Below, in pieces: positions 11,537 to 23,816 of a stretch of DNA of 64,000 nt. The notes under the pieces were generated by a model, which was not told the origin of the DNA, ran no database searches, and saw only the letters and a program-made list of their open reading frames with translations. The stretch comes from Selaginella moellendorffii (lineage: Eukaryota > Streptophyta > Lycopodiopsida > Selaginellales > Selaginellaceae): positions 942,067 through 1,006,066 of the forward strand of contig NW_003314322.1 of the NCBI RefSeq assembly GCF_000143415.4. Direction: 5' to 3'. The stretch's first letter is position 1, and the number at the start of each line of letters is the position of its first letter. The position numbers and the translations under genes are program-made.

Positions 11537-13309
11537 TGTAAACAATTAAATTTTCCATTCTACTTTAGTCACTTAACCACACCTCCGACCACTTGGAGGA
11601 GTCTTATTCACAACCTCCATAAGTCCAATCCAGGACTTGGGACTTGCTAGCCTCGAGAATAACATCCATGCCACTCAACATTTGCACTTGGTCCAAGTGC
11701 TCCACGTGTCCGATCCCATGACCGACACTTAAAGGTACCACCGACATGGCAGCCCGTTACACTAAGGCCATGCCCAATCACCTTTGCCACACTGGTAGTC
11801 CAATACCACTTGCATCACAGTTTTGGCTCTCCAAGACTAGGCAAACCATCCGTGAGTGGTCATCTCAGATCCACTCTTTAGCATCCTTAGGATGCCCACC
11901 GACAAGGGGAATAGCCTTCCCCAATATCCCTCTATCAGTCCCCAATAAGTCCCTTTCTGCCCCTGGCCGTGTTTGCCAACATTGCCACTGGATCGAGACC
12001 CACAGGCCCGACCACTAAGTCCCACGGTCCTCTGGGACTTCCTCCCACACGACTGTGTCCTTGGTCACTACCCCAGAGGACTGCTCCTCCTCCTTTCCAC
12101 AGTCTGGGCCTTTGGGACAACATTTCGGAACACCGTGGCCTTACGCGAGCCACTTGGGTACTCTCCTCGCCTTCTGCCCTTGGGTGCTCTAGCCATGGGC
12201 TTAGAGTGGGGTTCCGTTGAGCCACACCAGGTATCCAAGTAGGTAGTGCCACCCACACTTGGACTGGGAGCATCGGCCAGTCGATCTCCCGGGGGAACTA
12301 GAGCCGGCTCTTGAACACTTCACCAAGCTACCCCGCTTGTCGGTCCATGTTCACTCTAGTCTTGGACTTCCCAGTGGGCAGCTCATCACCCAACACTGGG
12401 TCCGACCTTCCTGGGCCAAACTGGCCCTTCCTGGCCAAACTGGCTCCACTGCAGTCCTCCCCCTACTATACTTTTGGAGCTCACCAAACCCCCCAGGGTC
12501 TGGGAGACGAACGCTTTGGGCTTTCACCCTCTCAGACTCGAACTCGGACTCGGACTCGGACTCGGACTCGGACTCGGACTCGAACTTGAACTCGGACTCA
12601 GACTCGAACTCGACCTCGGTCCCGGCCTCGGTCTCGGTCTCGGTCTTGGTCTCGGTCTCGGTCTCGGTCTCAGTCCCGGTCTCGGTCTCAGTCCCGGTCT
12701 CGGTCTCGACTTCGGACTCCATCTCGGGTCCATCTCGGACTCCATCTCAGGTCCATCTCGGACTCCATCTCGGGTCCATCTCGGACTCCATCTCGGGTCC
12801 ATCTCGGACTCCATCTCGGGTCCCATCTCGGACTCCATCTCGGGTCCATCTCGGACTCCATCTCGGGTCCATCTCAGACTCCATCTCAGACTCCATATCG
12901 GACTCCATTTCGGGTCCATCTCGGACTCCATCTCGGACTCCACTTCGGGTCCATCTCGGACTCCATCTCGGACTCCATCTCAGACTCCATATCGGACTCC
13001 ATTTCGGGTCCATCTCGGACTCCACTTCGGGTCCATCTCGGACTCCATCTTGGACTCCATCTTGGGTCCATCTCGGACACTTTCACGTGTCATGTGTTGG
13101 TCCTTTTGGGTCCCTTTTTGGAGCCTCGCTTATTGCTCGCTTCGTGCTCATTCCTCGAGCACTTCGTTAGGAGTTCCACTCCCACTCTTGACCTTTCAAG
13201 TCGGAGCTTTTGGCCCAAACGTGTTACATTTGTTTGGCTTTCGCTTCGGCCACTACCACGTGGCACCCTTCCGGCTCCACTTTGGGGCCTAGGGATTTTG
13301 TGTCTCACA
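11537..13309 (-). repeat. 3' LTR of the LARD-like element
   Basis: 1,773 bp. Ends at the CAAAC target duplication on the left and at the polypurine tract on the right. Confidence 0.85.
12530..13078. repeat. Compound minisatellite inside the 3' LTR
   Basis: Runs of the hexamer GGACTC (12,540-12,610) pass into GGTCTC-type hexamers (12,620-12,710). Then comes an array of units built on GGACTCCATCTC and GGGTCCATCTC, about 360 bp long. The array stays open in several frames on both strands, which produces long but meaningless reading frames. Confidence 0.9.
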
Positions 13310-16300
13310 ACTCCACCACCCATAGACAAAGTTCGATGTCCTCATCGAACAGTAAACCCTTTCATAAAATAACACCCGCATATATTACCTTTTGCATCCT
13401 TGGCACCTAGCTAATATTTGTCTATGGTTTGACATTGAAGGCTCACCATGCCTTTTGCATATTCCTCAATGGTTTGACACTAAAGGCTCACCATGCCTTG
13501 CCTATCCTCTAAGGAGGGTAGTCTCTCCAACTTAGAGACTGATTGGACCACATGTAGTGGTTCTCTCTTTTTATTGGTTTAGTTCTCGCTAAACCTCTTA
13601 GAGACCCTTCTCTAAGTCAATCCCACTATTCCTTCTCGAGTAGTCTCAATTTCCATCTATTGAACGTTTGCACCTTGGAAATTTTACTCTTTTGACTTTT
13701 GGAAGTCAATTTCCTAGGTGTCTCCAACACCTTGCATTGCACAAATTGTGCAACTCCACTTCCCCATCCTAGGAAGTTCATTACTTGAGGGCACCATCAT
13801 CCTCTCTTCTATTTCGTGCCACCTTGGGCACTAAGTTCTATTTATCATACTTTGTGCTAGGGCTGTCCATGGCCCTATCATTTGGCTACCTTACGCTCCC
13901 TCCCTTGGAGCTTCCACTTTCGCCAAATCGGAGCAATTCGGAATCCATCCTTGGAAATACACTTCCTTTCCCGCAATTTGTTAGCGTCCAACATATTAGT
14001 GTTCCTCGCCTAACTTCGTCACTTGGATTCCTTCCAAGGGATTCCACGGCCCTATCTTGGCCACTCATCTTTTGCTCCTATCCTTGATTGTTGCACTCAG
14101 CAACACAGGATCGCTACCTCCATTTTCGAAGTATCCTTTCAGTTCCATAGCAAAGACTCTTCTTTGCCAAGTCCGGAGGATGTTCACTACTAGTACGTCT
14201 CTTTAGCATCTTCTGCTATGAGCTCTATCCACGGCCCAACTTCGTGACCCTTCCATGGGTCTCTTATAGAGACTACTTTCCTCGGACTCACTATGCCATC
14301 GCATGGACACAGCTTATTTCCCTTAGGTGCTCTTCCCACTTGGTCACCTTGACCAAGCCAAACCATCTTAAACAGTTCAATTTCAACATTTTGAACCAGG
14401 AACTTCATTCCTTAGCCAACCAAGGACCTTGTCCTTATTTGGCCATACGATCACCTAGTGATCTCACCTTGGCACCTTAACAGAGCTGCCAAGAGGTACT
14501 TGATCTTCTAGACCATCAAGTTGTTGACTATAACCCCGGGGGCATCCCCCACACTTGGCGGTGCACCCAAGCCAGCCCTTACGGCCAAGGGTTCATAGCA
14601 ACTGAGATTAGGTGTCCCCATCTCACTCACCACGTCCTTGGTGCCACTTGCACCAAAGCGTTCAAGTTAGATATGCCGAGCTTTCACACTAAGCAATCTA
14701 ACCGTGCATCACGACTCCAAGGCATCCCTCGCTTGGCGGTGTGCCCAAACCAGTCTCCCCACTAAGAGTCCATGACCACCGAAATATGAGTGTCCTCATA
14801 TTCCAAACCATCACCACGCCCTAGTGATTTGGGACTCGAACCCAAGCACTAGAGGGTCGGGACTCGAACCCAACCTCCGTATATGCATCTACGGATGGCA
14901 TCACATCGGATGCCTGGCGTGACTCCCCACGCCGGTGCACCAACTTATACTCAAAGCGCGCTATAGATCACAGCTTAGGAACCTAGTTCCTCCGCACTGC
15001 CAAGTCCTCTCATTTGACAAGCCTGTGATCATGCATGGACTCCTCCATGCTTGGCCCCATGGCCCACCCCTTTTTGAAGTTATCACCTTCAACTAGGGTA
15101 TTTGTTCCCCTGACTGGCCAATCTCGCTTTGGCAAGTCCTCCGACCACTGTAACATGGTTCTTGCACAAGCGTGAAAGCCCTTGATCATCGACTTTCGTT
15201 CAAAGCCTTCTCTTTGAACACTCGGGAACTACTTCCCCAACCTTGATAGCCTTGCCTCATGGCAAGCTTCAAGACCACGCTTCTGCTGTGCCACTCTGAT
15301 TTCACACGTTCCTTGAACCATTTACGCTTGGCCTTTCTAGGTACTAAGCTACCTAGAATCCTCTTTGGGAACCTTGAAGGAACTCTGTTCCTTAGCTTGC
15401 TAAGGTCCCCCCTTTCTACAAGCTTTCCAATTACCATATAGTCTAACATGGACAATTCTATATTTTAGACTCTCTATGGCATCATGGTTGCTAGCGGCAA
15501 CACCCTCGAGCCCCCACTTGATTCTCCACTCCCAGCTGGCATAACCAACTTTGGTTATGCCTTTCGATTCCTATGGTTCGGTTCTATCCCCTTACTTCTT
15601 GCTTTTGGCTTCACACCTTTCCTTCGGTCATTCTCCTCCAGACCAGGAGGATAGCTTTGCACTTTCTATCATGCCTTAGCAAGTATTCTTAGGGATGAAC
15701 CTACCCAATAGCCCAGGGAGTGGTTCCTCAATCCGGGTATGCTCACCTTATAATCCCACACACTGGGATTACATTGTTGCTTATGGGCTTTTACATGCCC
15801 ATCACTAGCCTTGCCAAAATTCCATTCTTGGCTTTGTCCAACTTGGGTAGACAGTCCTCTCCTGTCTCTGCAACCTTGGACATTTGGATAGCACCTTCTA
15901 TCCATCATTCGTTAGGGACTTAGTCCCTTGGGCTTTATCCATTGCCCTCGCGACATTAAACACTACCTTCTGGTGTTCTAGAGTGTTCGGGTGTCCCAAT
16001 GATGGCTTTCTTGACAATGAGTATTTCCTTTTATGACATTGACTTACTATATCGCAACATAAGCAACTTATCCCCCGTAAGGGTATATCCAACTTCCCTA
16101 GGCCATTAAGTAGGCTTGGGTAGCTACCTTCTACCCGTTTAACCAATTATTTTGCACCTCTTGCTTAGTTGCCTCGTAGTTGTCAAGTCCTACAACTCAT
16201 TGCTGGTGCTTCCACACCTCCATCATTATCTGGGTCACCACACTCCAACTGCATGCTCTGCAGCTTAGGCTATGCCATTCCCATTTCTATTGGGATTCCT

Positions 16301-17445
16301 TTGGCCAGGGGTTCTCATGAACCCACCAACATAGCCTCAAGGTATCACACCTTGGCACATTTGGTGTCTCCACACCATCGGCTCCACGAGCCTACCTCTA
16401 TGACACTTCTTCTTTGTGTCTAAGTCTTTGCCAAGACCAATACCACGCTTTCTCATGCTAACCATCTGTTAGCACTGCATCATAAAGGTCACACACAACT
16501 TTGTGTCAAAGTTGTTTTCTTTTTTGGGAACACTTTTCCCACGACTTTAGCATGGCACATTTTGCCATCGATGAGATACCCTCTATTCTCATCCTTGGAT
16601 CCTATGATCCCCCCCCATCCTTTGTGGGGTACAACACACCTCAGTCCAAATGCTTCCATTAGTCCTTTTAGGACCATCCAGCAGTTTACAGCAGTTTTCA
16701 GCAGTTTTTTACTTGAGTCATCCAGCAGTTTTGGACTTGGTTAATCCACAGACCCGTAAGGTCCTACTTGTGAGGCACTAGCTCACTGGAATACACTTCT
16801 TGCATTCCTGTCCTACTCAAAAGGACTATTTTCACAAGTGTTACTCTAACACTTGATTTTGTTCTCTGGGGGCAACCTTTGCCCCTTAGGACTACTTGTC
16901 CATGTGATGAGAATACCAACTCATCTCTAAATACACCCCCCAACTCCTTGGGCTGTTCCAGCATTTATTAAAGGTAGCCCCGGCTACCATTTCAAGGACT
17001 TGAGTCCTCTTCCGTATTTGACCTCCCACGGTCATTACCTTTGGTCTCACATTCATGAGCACCAACCTCAACTATATGAGGGTAATCTTGTGACTCCTTT
17101 ATTGTTTTGGAGTCTACATCTTTCCTGTGATCCCAACTTTAGTTGTTTACCACAACTACATTGGCCCGTTTGCTGAGTCAAACGCTCATCTGGATCACCT
17201 CCTCAACTCAATGAGGAAAACCTTGCACTGTTCCCAAGATCCCAAAGTCATTCCATTATTGGCCCCTTTTCTATCCACCACCTTGTCTATAAGTTCACAC
17301 ATGAACTGTAATGGAGAGCCATGTCTTCCCGACCTGCTACTCCTCAAGGATAGGCCCACTTCTCGGACCTTCCGTTGCCAACACCAGTGGTGATATACTT
17401 GAGCACCAATAAAAGTCGGACTAAGGAACAGCTTTGATACCAAAT
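13310..17445 (-). other. Non-coding interior of the LARD-like element
   Basis: No gag-pol. Two related segments, near 14,530-14,660 and 14,700-14,830, share CTTGGCGGTG and neighbouring text and look like an old tandem duplication. Minus-strand frames of 60-90 codons occur but show no family motif. Confidence 0.7.
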
Positions 17446-19162
17446 TGTAAGCGACTAAATTTTCCATTCTACTTTAGTCACTTAACCACACCTCCGACCA
17501 CTTGGAGGAGTCTTATTCACAACCTCCATAAGTCCAATCCAGGACTTGGGACTTGCTAGCCTCGAGAATAGCATCCATGCCACTCAACATTTGCACTTGG
17601 TCCAAGTGCTCCACGTGTCCGATCCCATGACCGACACTTAAAGGTACCACCGACATGGCAGCCCGTTACACTAAGGCCATGCCCAATCACCTTTGCCACA
17701 CTGGTAGTCCAATACCACTTGCATCACAGTTTTGGCTCTCCAAGACTAGGCAAACCATCCGTGAGTGGTCATCTCAGATCCACTCTTTAGCATCCTTAGG
17801 ATGCCCACCGACAAGAGGAATAGCCTTCCCCAATATCCCTCTATCAGTCCCCAATAAGTCCCTTTCTGCCCCTGGCCGTGTTTGCCAACATTGCCACTGG
17901 ATCGAGACCCACAGGCCCGACCACTAAGTCCCACGGTCCTCTGGGACTTCCTCCCACACGACTGTGTCCTTGGTCACTACCCCAGAGGACTGCTCCTCCT
18001 CCTTTCCACAGTCTGGGCCTTTGGGACAACATTTCGGAACACCGTGGCCTTACGCGAGCCACCTGGGTACTCTCCTCGCCTTCTGCCCTTGGGTGCTCTA
18101 GCCATGGGCTTAGAGTGGGGTTCCGTTGAGCCACACCAGGTATCCAAGTAGGTAGTGCCACCCACACTTGGACTGGGAGCATCGGCCAGTCGATCTCCCG
18201 GGGGAACTAGAGCCGGCTCTTGAACACTTCACCAAGCTACCCCGCTTGTCGGTCCATGTTCACTCTAGTCTTGGACTTCCCAGTGGGCAGCTCATCACCC
18301 AACACTGGGTCCGACCTTCCTGGGCCAAACTGGCCTTTCCTGGCCAAACTGGCTCCACTGCAGTCCTCCCCCTACTATACTTTTGGAGCTCACCAAACCC
18401 CCCAGGGTCTGGGAGACGAACGCTTTGGGCTTTCACCCTCTCAGACTCGAACTCGGACTCGGACTCGGACTCGGACTCGAACTCGGACTCGGACTCGGAC
18501 TCGAACTCGAACTCGGACTCGGACTCGGACTCGGACTCGGACTCGGACTCGGACTCGGACTCGGACTCGAACTCGGCCTCGGTCCCGGCCTCGGTCTCGG
18601 TCTCGGTCTTGGTCTCGGTCTCGGTCTCGGTCTCAGTCCCGGTCTCGGTCTCGACTTCGGACTCCATCTCGGGTCCATCTCGGACTCCATCTCGGGTCCC
18701 ATCTCAGACTCCATCTCGGACTCCATCTCGGGTCCATCTTGGACTCCATCTCGGACTCCATATCGGACTCCATTTCGGGTCCATCTCGGACTCCATCTCG
18801 GACTCCACTTCGGGTCCATCTTGGACTCCATCTCGGACTCCATCTCAGACTCCATATCGGACTCCATTTCGGGTCCATCTCGGACTCCACTTCAGGTCCA
18901 TCTCGGACTCCATCTTGGGTCCATCTCGGACACTTTCACGTGTCATGTGTTGGTCCTTTTGGGTCCCTTTTTGGAGCCTCGCTTATTGCTCGCTTCGTGC
19001 TCATTCCTCGAGCACTTCGTTAGGAGTTCCACTCCCACTCTCGACCTTGCAAGTCGGAGCTTTTGGCCCAAACGTGTTACACTTGTTTGGCTTTCGCTTC
19101 GGCCACTACCACGTGGCACCCTTCCGGCTCCACTTTGGGGCCTAGGGATTTTGTGTCTCACA
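17446..19162 (-). repeat. 5' LTR of the LARD-like element
   Basis: 1,717 bp, almost identical to 11,537-13,309. The length difference of 56 bp comes from the CTCGGA/CCATCTCGG repeat tract inside it. It carries TG..CA ends on the minus strand. Confidence 0.85.
18440..18935. repeat. Compound minisatellite inside the 5' LTR
   Basis: Same architecture as 12,530-13,078 but with different copy numbers. The GGACTC block is longer here, while the GGTCTC and CCATCTC arrays are shorter. Confidence 0.9.
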
Positions 19163-19584
19163 CAAACTTAGTTGATGGTGGCATTCATGACACGTGGTAC
19201 AGCTCCTCCTGATTTTGATGCTAACCCTTGCGTTTGGCCGGAGTTCTTTCGTGAGAATCCTAGGGATAATGTGTACTATTGGTTCAATCACTTTATGGTG
19301 ATTGCCACATATCATTCTTGGGATGATGCCTAATATTTATTTTCCACGTGTCTCCAAAGGACGGCGCTACAATGGTACAATAGTTTGAGCACAACCATTC
19401 GTGGAATGTTCTCTTGAATGTCTTCAAACACTTATTTGGACATGCTGATGATTGTGATGATGCCTTCCAACAATTGAATCATTTTTGTCAACATCCATTT
19501 GAGTCAGTGATGCAATTTAACCTTTCCAAAGCCTCTTGCTTCATGCGGAGTTAAATATGTCGGAGTAGATCAAACTATGAATGT

Positions 19585-20905
19585 TGTGGCCAACACTTCG
19601 TCAAGATCTTGTTGGACTTATGCATGCACTTACTCCAGCCATCCTTGATGATGCTCTTTGCTTATCACAATATTATAAGACATCACCTCTTCCACTTCTT
19701 GTTGCATGTCCTTCAGCTCCACTTCATGTGAGTGATGGTCATGTTCCAATGGAGGTTGATGTTGTTGCTGCTTGAGTCCAAGGACAAGGGTGAGGACATG
19801 GTCATGGCCATGATGTACACTGCTGGGCGTATGATGAAGTTGGTTACACTTATCAGCATTGTCGGTGTTTTCCAGATTGGCAGCCTCCATTCCTAGGTGG
19901 AGACCTTGGCGTCAGCAATGTCCTGTTGGTGCTGCTGTAGTGGAAGGTCTAGACACTGAGATGCATATAGAAAATGAGGAGTCACGTGAAAAATAGAGGG
20001 ACCTTGCATGAACAAGTCAGCGACCCCTTCATCTTTCTTTCGGGAGTATCATTAAGGGGTTCACTCGACACCAGTTCATTTAATGTTTACTTTCCAAGCT
20101 CTTTTTTATAACAAGAGGTTTCTGTGTTGGTTGATACAGGTTTGAGTTTATCTTCTATTGCTCAACCTGTTGCCACATGTTGCCATCTATACTTGTATTA
20201 TACGGTGGAGTTAGTTTTCATTTTTTATGGCAACGGCCATACACATGTGGCCAGCACTTCGTCAAGATCTTGTTGGACTTATACATGCATTTACTCTAGC
20301 CATTCTTGATGATGCTCTTTGCTTATCACAATATTATGAGACATCACCTCTTCCACTTCTCGCTGCATGTCCATCAACTCCACTTCCTATGGGCCATAAT
20401 CCTATTCCAATGGAGGTTGATGTTGCTGCAGCTCGAGTCCAAAGACAAGGGTGAGGACATGGTTATAGCCATGATGTTCACTGCTGGGTGTGGATGAAGT
20501 TGGTTACACTTATCAGCATTGTCGGTGTTTTCTAGATTGGTAGCCTCCATTTCCTGGGTGGAGACCTTGGCATCAACAATGTTCTGTTGGTGCTACTGTA
20601 GTGGAAGGTTTGGACACTAAGATGCATATGGAAAACAAGAAGTCATGCGAGTAATAGAGGGACCATACATGAATAAGTTAGTGACCTCTTCATCTTTCTT
20701 TCGGGAGTATCATCAAAGGGTTCACTTGACACTAGTTCATTCAATGTTTACTTTCCAAACTTTTTTTTTATAACAAGAGGTTTCTGTGTTAGTTGATATA
20801 GGTTTGAGTTTATCTTCTATTGCTCAACCTGTTGCCACATGTTGCCATCTACACTTGCATCGTGTGGTGGAGTTGATTTTCATTCTTTATGGCAACGGCC
20901 ATACA
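19585..20905 (+). repeat. 661-bp tandem duplication in the decayed gag/protease region
   Basis: Unit 1 (19,585-20,245) and unit 2 (20,246-20,905) both run from the gag segment that starts TGTGGCCA(A/G)CACTTCG through the protease start (GTTGATA(C)AGG..) to the GGCAACGGCCATACA segment. The intact relative at 61.8-63.1 kb has this stretch once. Both units have since diverged by point changes. Confidence 0.8.
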
Positions 20906-22684
20906 TATGCATATGCACGGGATGAGGTGGACTTAGTTGTGCATGTGGGCAATCTCGAGCTTGGGTTGCAATCATTGTAGGTAGTGTTGAGTTAAACTTT
21001 TGACCTCATCATTGATATAAATTGGTTGCAGCGCAATCATGCCAAGTGTGACTTTGAGGCTTCTCCCCCTTATCTCATACTTTCTTATATTTCATTCATT
21101 CCTCTCATTTCTATACTTCTTTGTCCCTTCTTCATTACTTTTGTCTCCCCCACTACTTCCTCCTATGTTTCTGTCTTGTTCCACTCTTTCTTTTTTCGAT
21201 CCCTTCGATAGTCTTTATGTTGCAATGGTTGACCAGCTCATGAAGGAGTATGCTGATCTCTTTGAATTTGACCTATCGTTTGGGGCTAAGATTGCCATAT
21301 GTAATCTGATTTCAACTGGGGACGCTCATCCAATCAAGGTTCCTGTTTGTCATTAATCACTCAAAGAGATCAAAATTTTACATGCAAATATCAAAGAAAT
21401 GTTGGAAAAGAGTGTTATTTGAAAGTCACGGAGTCCTTGGGCATATGAGTTTCATCTCGTGACAAAACTTAATGAGAGTATTCGTTTCTATATTGACTAT
21501 CATCTGTTAAACAAAGTGACAATCCCAAATGTGTACCCTCTTCTTCACATTGCTAATCTTTTGGATCATTTGGGGAGAAGTCGTTGGTTCACCAAGCTAG
21601 ATCTTGCTTCTAAGTATTAGCAAGTACTAATGGCCAAAGAAGATATTCCTAAGACTGCTTTTCGTACACTATTTAGTTTGTATAAGTTCTTGGTAATGTA
21701 GTTTAGTTTGAACAATACTCTAGCAACTTTCCAGTGGATGATAGACAAGGTTCTTTGCAATATACCAGAGATGACTACTGATTTCATTAATAATGTCTTG
21801 ATCCACTCGGAGGGGATGTGGAAAGAACATATCCTTGATGTTTGTAAAATGTTGAATTGACTACAAGGTTGGTTTAAAGTTGAAGTGGTCGAAGTGCATG
21901 TTTGGGTCTAAGGACACAACTTATTTTGGGTATTTTATTTCTCGTGAGGGTTTGCAAGTTGCAAACTTGTGGCTATTCTAAAGTTCCTTACTTCGAAGTA
22001 TGTAAATGATGTGTAGCGCTTCTTGGGCAAGGTGCAGTATCTCAATCGTTTTGTAGATCATTTTTCTAATCGCACTGCATCATTGGGAGCATTGTTGAAG
22101 TCATTAACGTCATCTTTCATTTGGTCTCTGGATTCTGAGTAGGCATTCATGGATCTCAAAGAGCTATTGATGACTCCTCTGGTTTTGGCATATTTTAACT
22201 ACACTCAACCTTTCAATTTGTGCATGGATGTTTTTGATATTAGTATTAAAGATATGTTGATGTAAGAAAGCCCAAGTGTGTTTGGTCAACGCTATCCCAT
22301 TGCATATATAATCCGTACATTACAACTAGCGGAGGTAAACTACTCCACGATAGAATAGTGTTTAGTAGCAATCTAGGGTTTCAAGAAACTTCATGCATAT
22401 CTATATGGTTCTTGTATGTTACTAAAAAGTGATTATGTTGCCGTTACTTCATTATTGAAGTACCTAGTTGGTTGTATTAGTCGGTAAATGATCATTAGGA
22501 TCTGTCCTTATAAAATAAATAAAGTTATCTTCAAGACGATATTGAGAATGTAAATGGTGGAATAGCAAGTCATCAGTAAGTGATGTAAGATTCCATCTCA
22601 AAGCCTCTAAATTCATAGCTCAATCTTTTGAGGCTCGTGAACCTCATCAAGAGAAGGTAAATCTTGTTTTTCACCTTGTGGACA

Positions 22685-22888
22685 TTAAACATTAAGTATA
22701 GTAACTGCCGATGGCAAAAAATCCTTGTCTAGAAAATCCATAGATGCTGGAACACCAAGCTCGTTAGAAACATGAGAAGAGAGTGAAGAAGGAAGAGGAG
22801 CTCCAGAAAGGGTATTAACATCAAGCATAGAACTCTCCAGGCGATAAACAATATCAAAATCATATATCTGAAGCTTCAAAGCCCACAA
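22685..22888 (-). mobile_element. Inverted RNase H fragment of a gypsy element
   Basis: Read on the minus strand, the frame gives WALKLQIYDFDIVYR followed by DVNTLS. That is the W-x-L-x-L-Q-x-YDF-x-I-x-YR...DALSR signature at the end of Ty3/gypsy RNase H. The surrounding element runs on the plus strand, so this piece is inverted or comes from another insertion. It lies exactly between the RT/RNase H part and the integrase part of the decayed element. Confidence 0.65.
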
Positions 22889-23816
22889 CTAGTGGTGCCT
22901 TTTGTCTTTATTCCATGATTTTTCCATACCTACCATGATTCTCCTATTTTAGGCGGGCATATGGGACATTGTCGTGTGACTAAGAAGCTACGCAAGTCTT
23001 TTTGTTAGCCGGAGATGCAACTTAATATTATCCGGTATGTGTAACTACATTTGGTGCCAAGGTTGTAATACTCCCCCTCGTGCCACAAAATGACGGTTGG
23101 AATCAATTGTAGTTTCCCATCCATTTGAGTTAGTGGCATTTGATCTTATGGGACCTTTTCCATGATCGACTGCTGATAATGAATATATTATTATTACTTT
23201 TGACTATTTGACTCGTTGGGTGGAAGTTGGTGCTCTTGCTAGTGCTTCTGCAACTGCTGTTAGATACTTCCTCCTTAATCGAGTGGTGTTCTAGCATTTT
23301 TGTCCGGAGCGGATTCTTTCAGATGAAAGGAATGATCGCGAAGTACGTAAACTTTCAGCATTTAGATTAGGATAGTTATTTTCTGTCTCTTTTGTATACA
23401 TATGTCACAGGGATATAGAATTCTGTTGGTGATTCACCATATAAACTTTTATATAGTCCAATATTACCAACGGAGCTGTTGCAATTGCCACAAACTGCCA
23501 ATGCTACATCGTGGGATCAGTATTTGATGAGCATTCTTCCATTTGTTTAAGTAGAGTCTACTAAACACTTAAGCCACGTATAAATGGGATAACAACGGCA
23601 CTACAACTCCCATCATCATCCACCTGTAAAGTACAAAGTGGATGACTTAGTGTTAATCTATTTTCCCCATTTTATGGTATATGGTTTATCTAAGGGGCTC
23701 CTTGCTCAGTGGAAAGGACTGTATCGGGTGTTGTAGCATTGCATATAAACTAGGGTTTTTGGGCTAATTGATATGCACATTTTTTGTATTCCCTTTCTAT
23801 ATTCCATGCACTCACA

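Larger units (their letters stand above)
11537..19162 (-). mobile_element. Young LARD-like non-autonomous LTR retrotransposon
   Basis: Long direct repeats at 11,537-13,309 and 17,446-19,162 have TGTGAGACAC..TTACA ends when read on the minus strand. They flank a 4,136-bp interior. The 5' LTR is the right-hand copy. Next to it, three bases in, is TGGTATCAAAGC (complement of 17,431-17,442), a primer-binding site for initiator-Met tRNA. Before the other LTR is the purine-rich TGGGTGGTGGAGT (complement of 13,310-13,322). The target duplication CAAAC is perfect (11,532-11,536 and 19,163-19,167). No frame in the interior exceeds about 90 codons and no gag, protease, RT or integrase motif is visible, so it must be mobilised in trans. 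Outside the internal repeats the LTRs differ at only about ten positions by eye, which makes the insertion recent. Confidence 0.88.
11135..23816 (+). mobile_element. Decayed Ty3/gypsy element, host of a nested insertion
   Basis: The left part (11,135-11,536) aligns base for base, with many transitions, to the 5' LTR and leader of the intact element at 61,44x-61,930. The match continues across the insertion at 19,163 into gag. Behind gag come a protease (VDTGLSLSSIAQ near 20,126, and again near 20,788), reverse transcriptase (21,215-22,500, e.g. the FTKLDLAS segment near 21,590) and integrase (22,940-23,720; HPFELVAFDLMGPF and ITFDYLTRWVEVGA are readable). A partial 3' LTR ends in CACTCACA at 23,816. 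Frames are cut by stops and shifts throughout. Most changes from the intact copy are C-to-T or G-to-A, the footprint of methylated-cytosine decay. The element cannot be active. Confidence 0.85.

Noticed and set aside
12540-13078. CRISPR-like array
   Set aside because: The repeats have no unique spacers and sit inside the LTR of a plant retrotransposon.
12259-13292. Long open frames over the LTR repeats (also 18,168-19,171)
   Set aside because: They come from hexamer and CCATCTCGG arrays that stay open in several frames on both strands. The translated text is pure Ser-Asp, Leu-Gly or Arg-Thr repeat, and the tract lies in an LTR.
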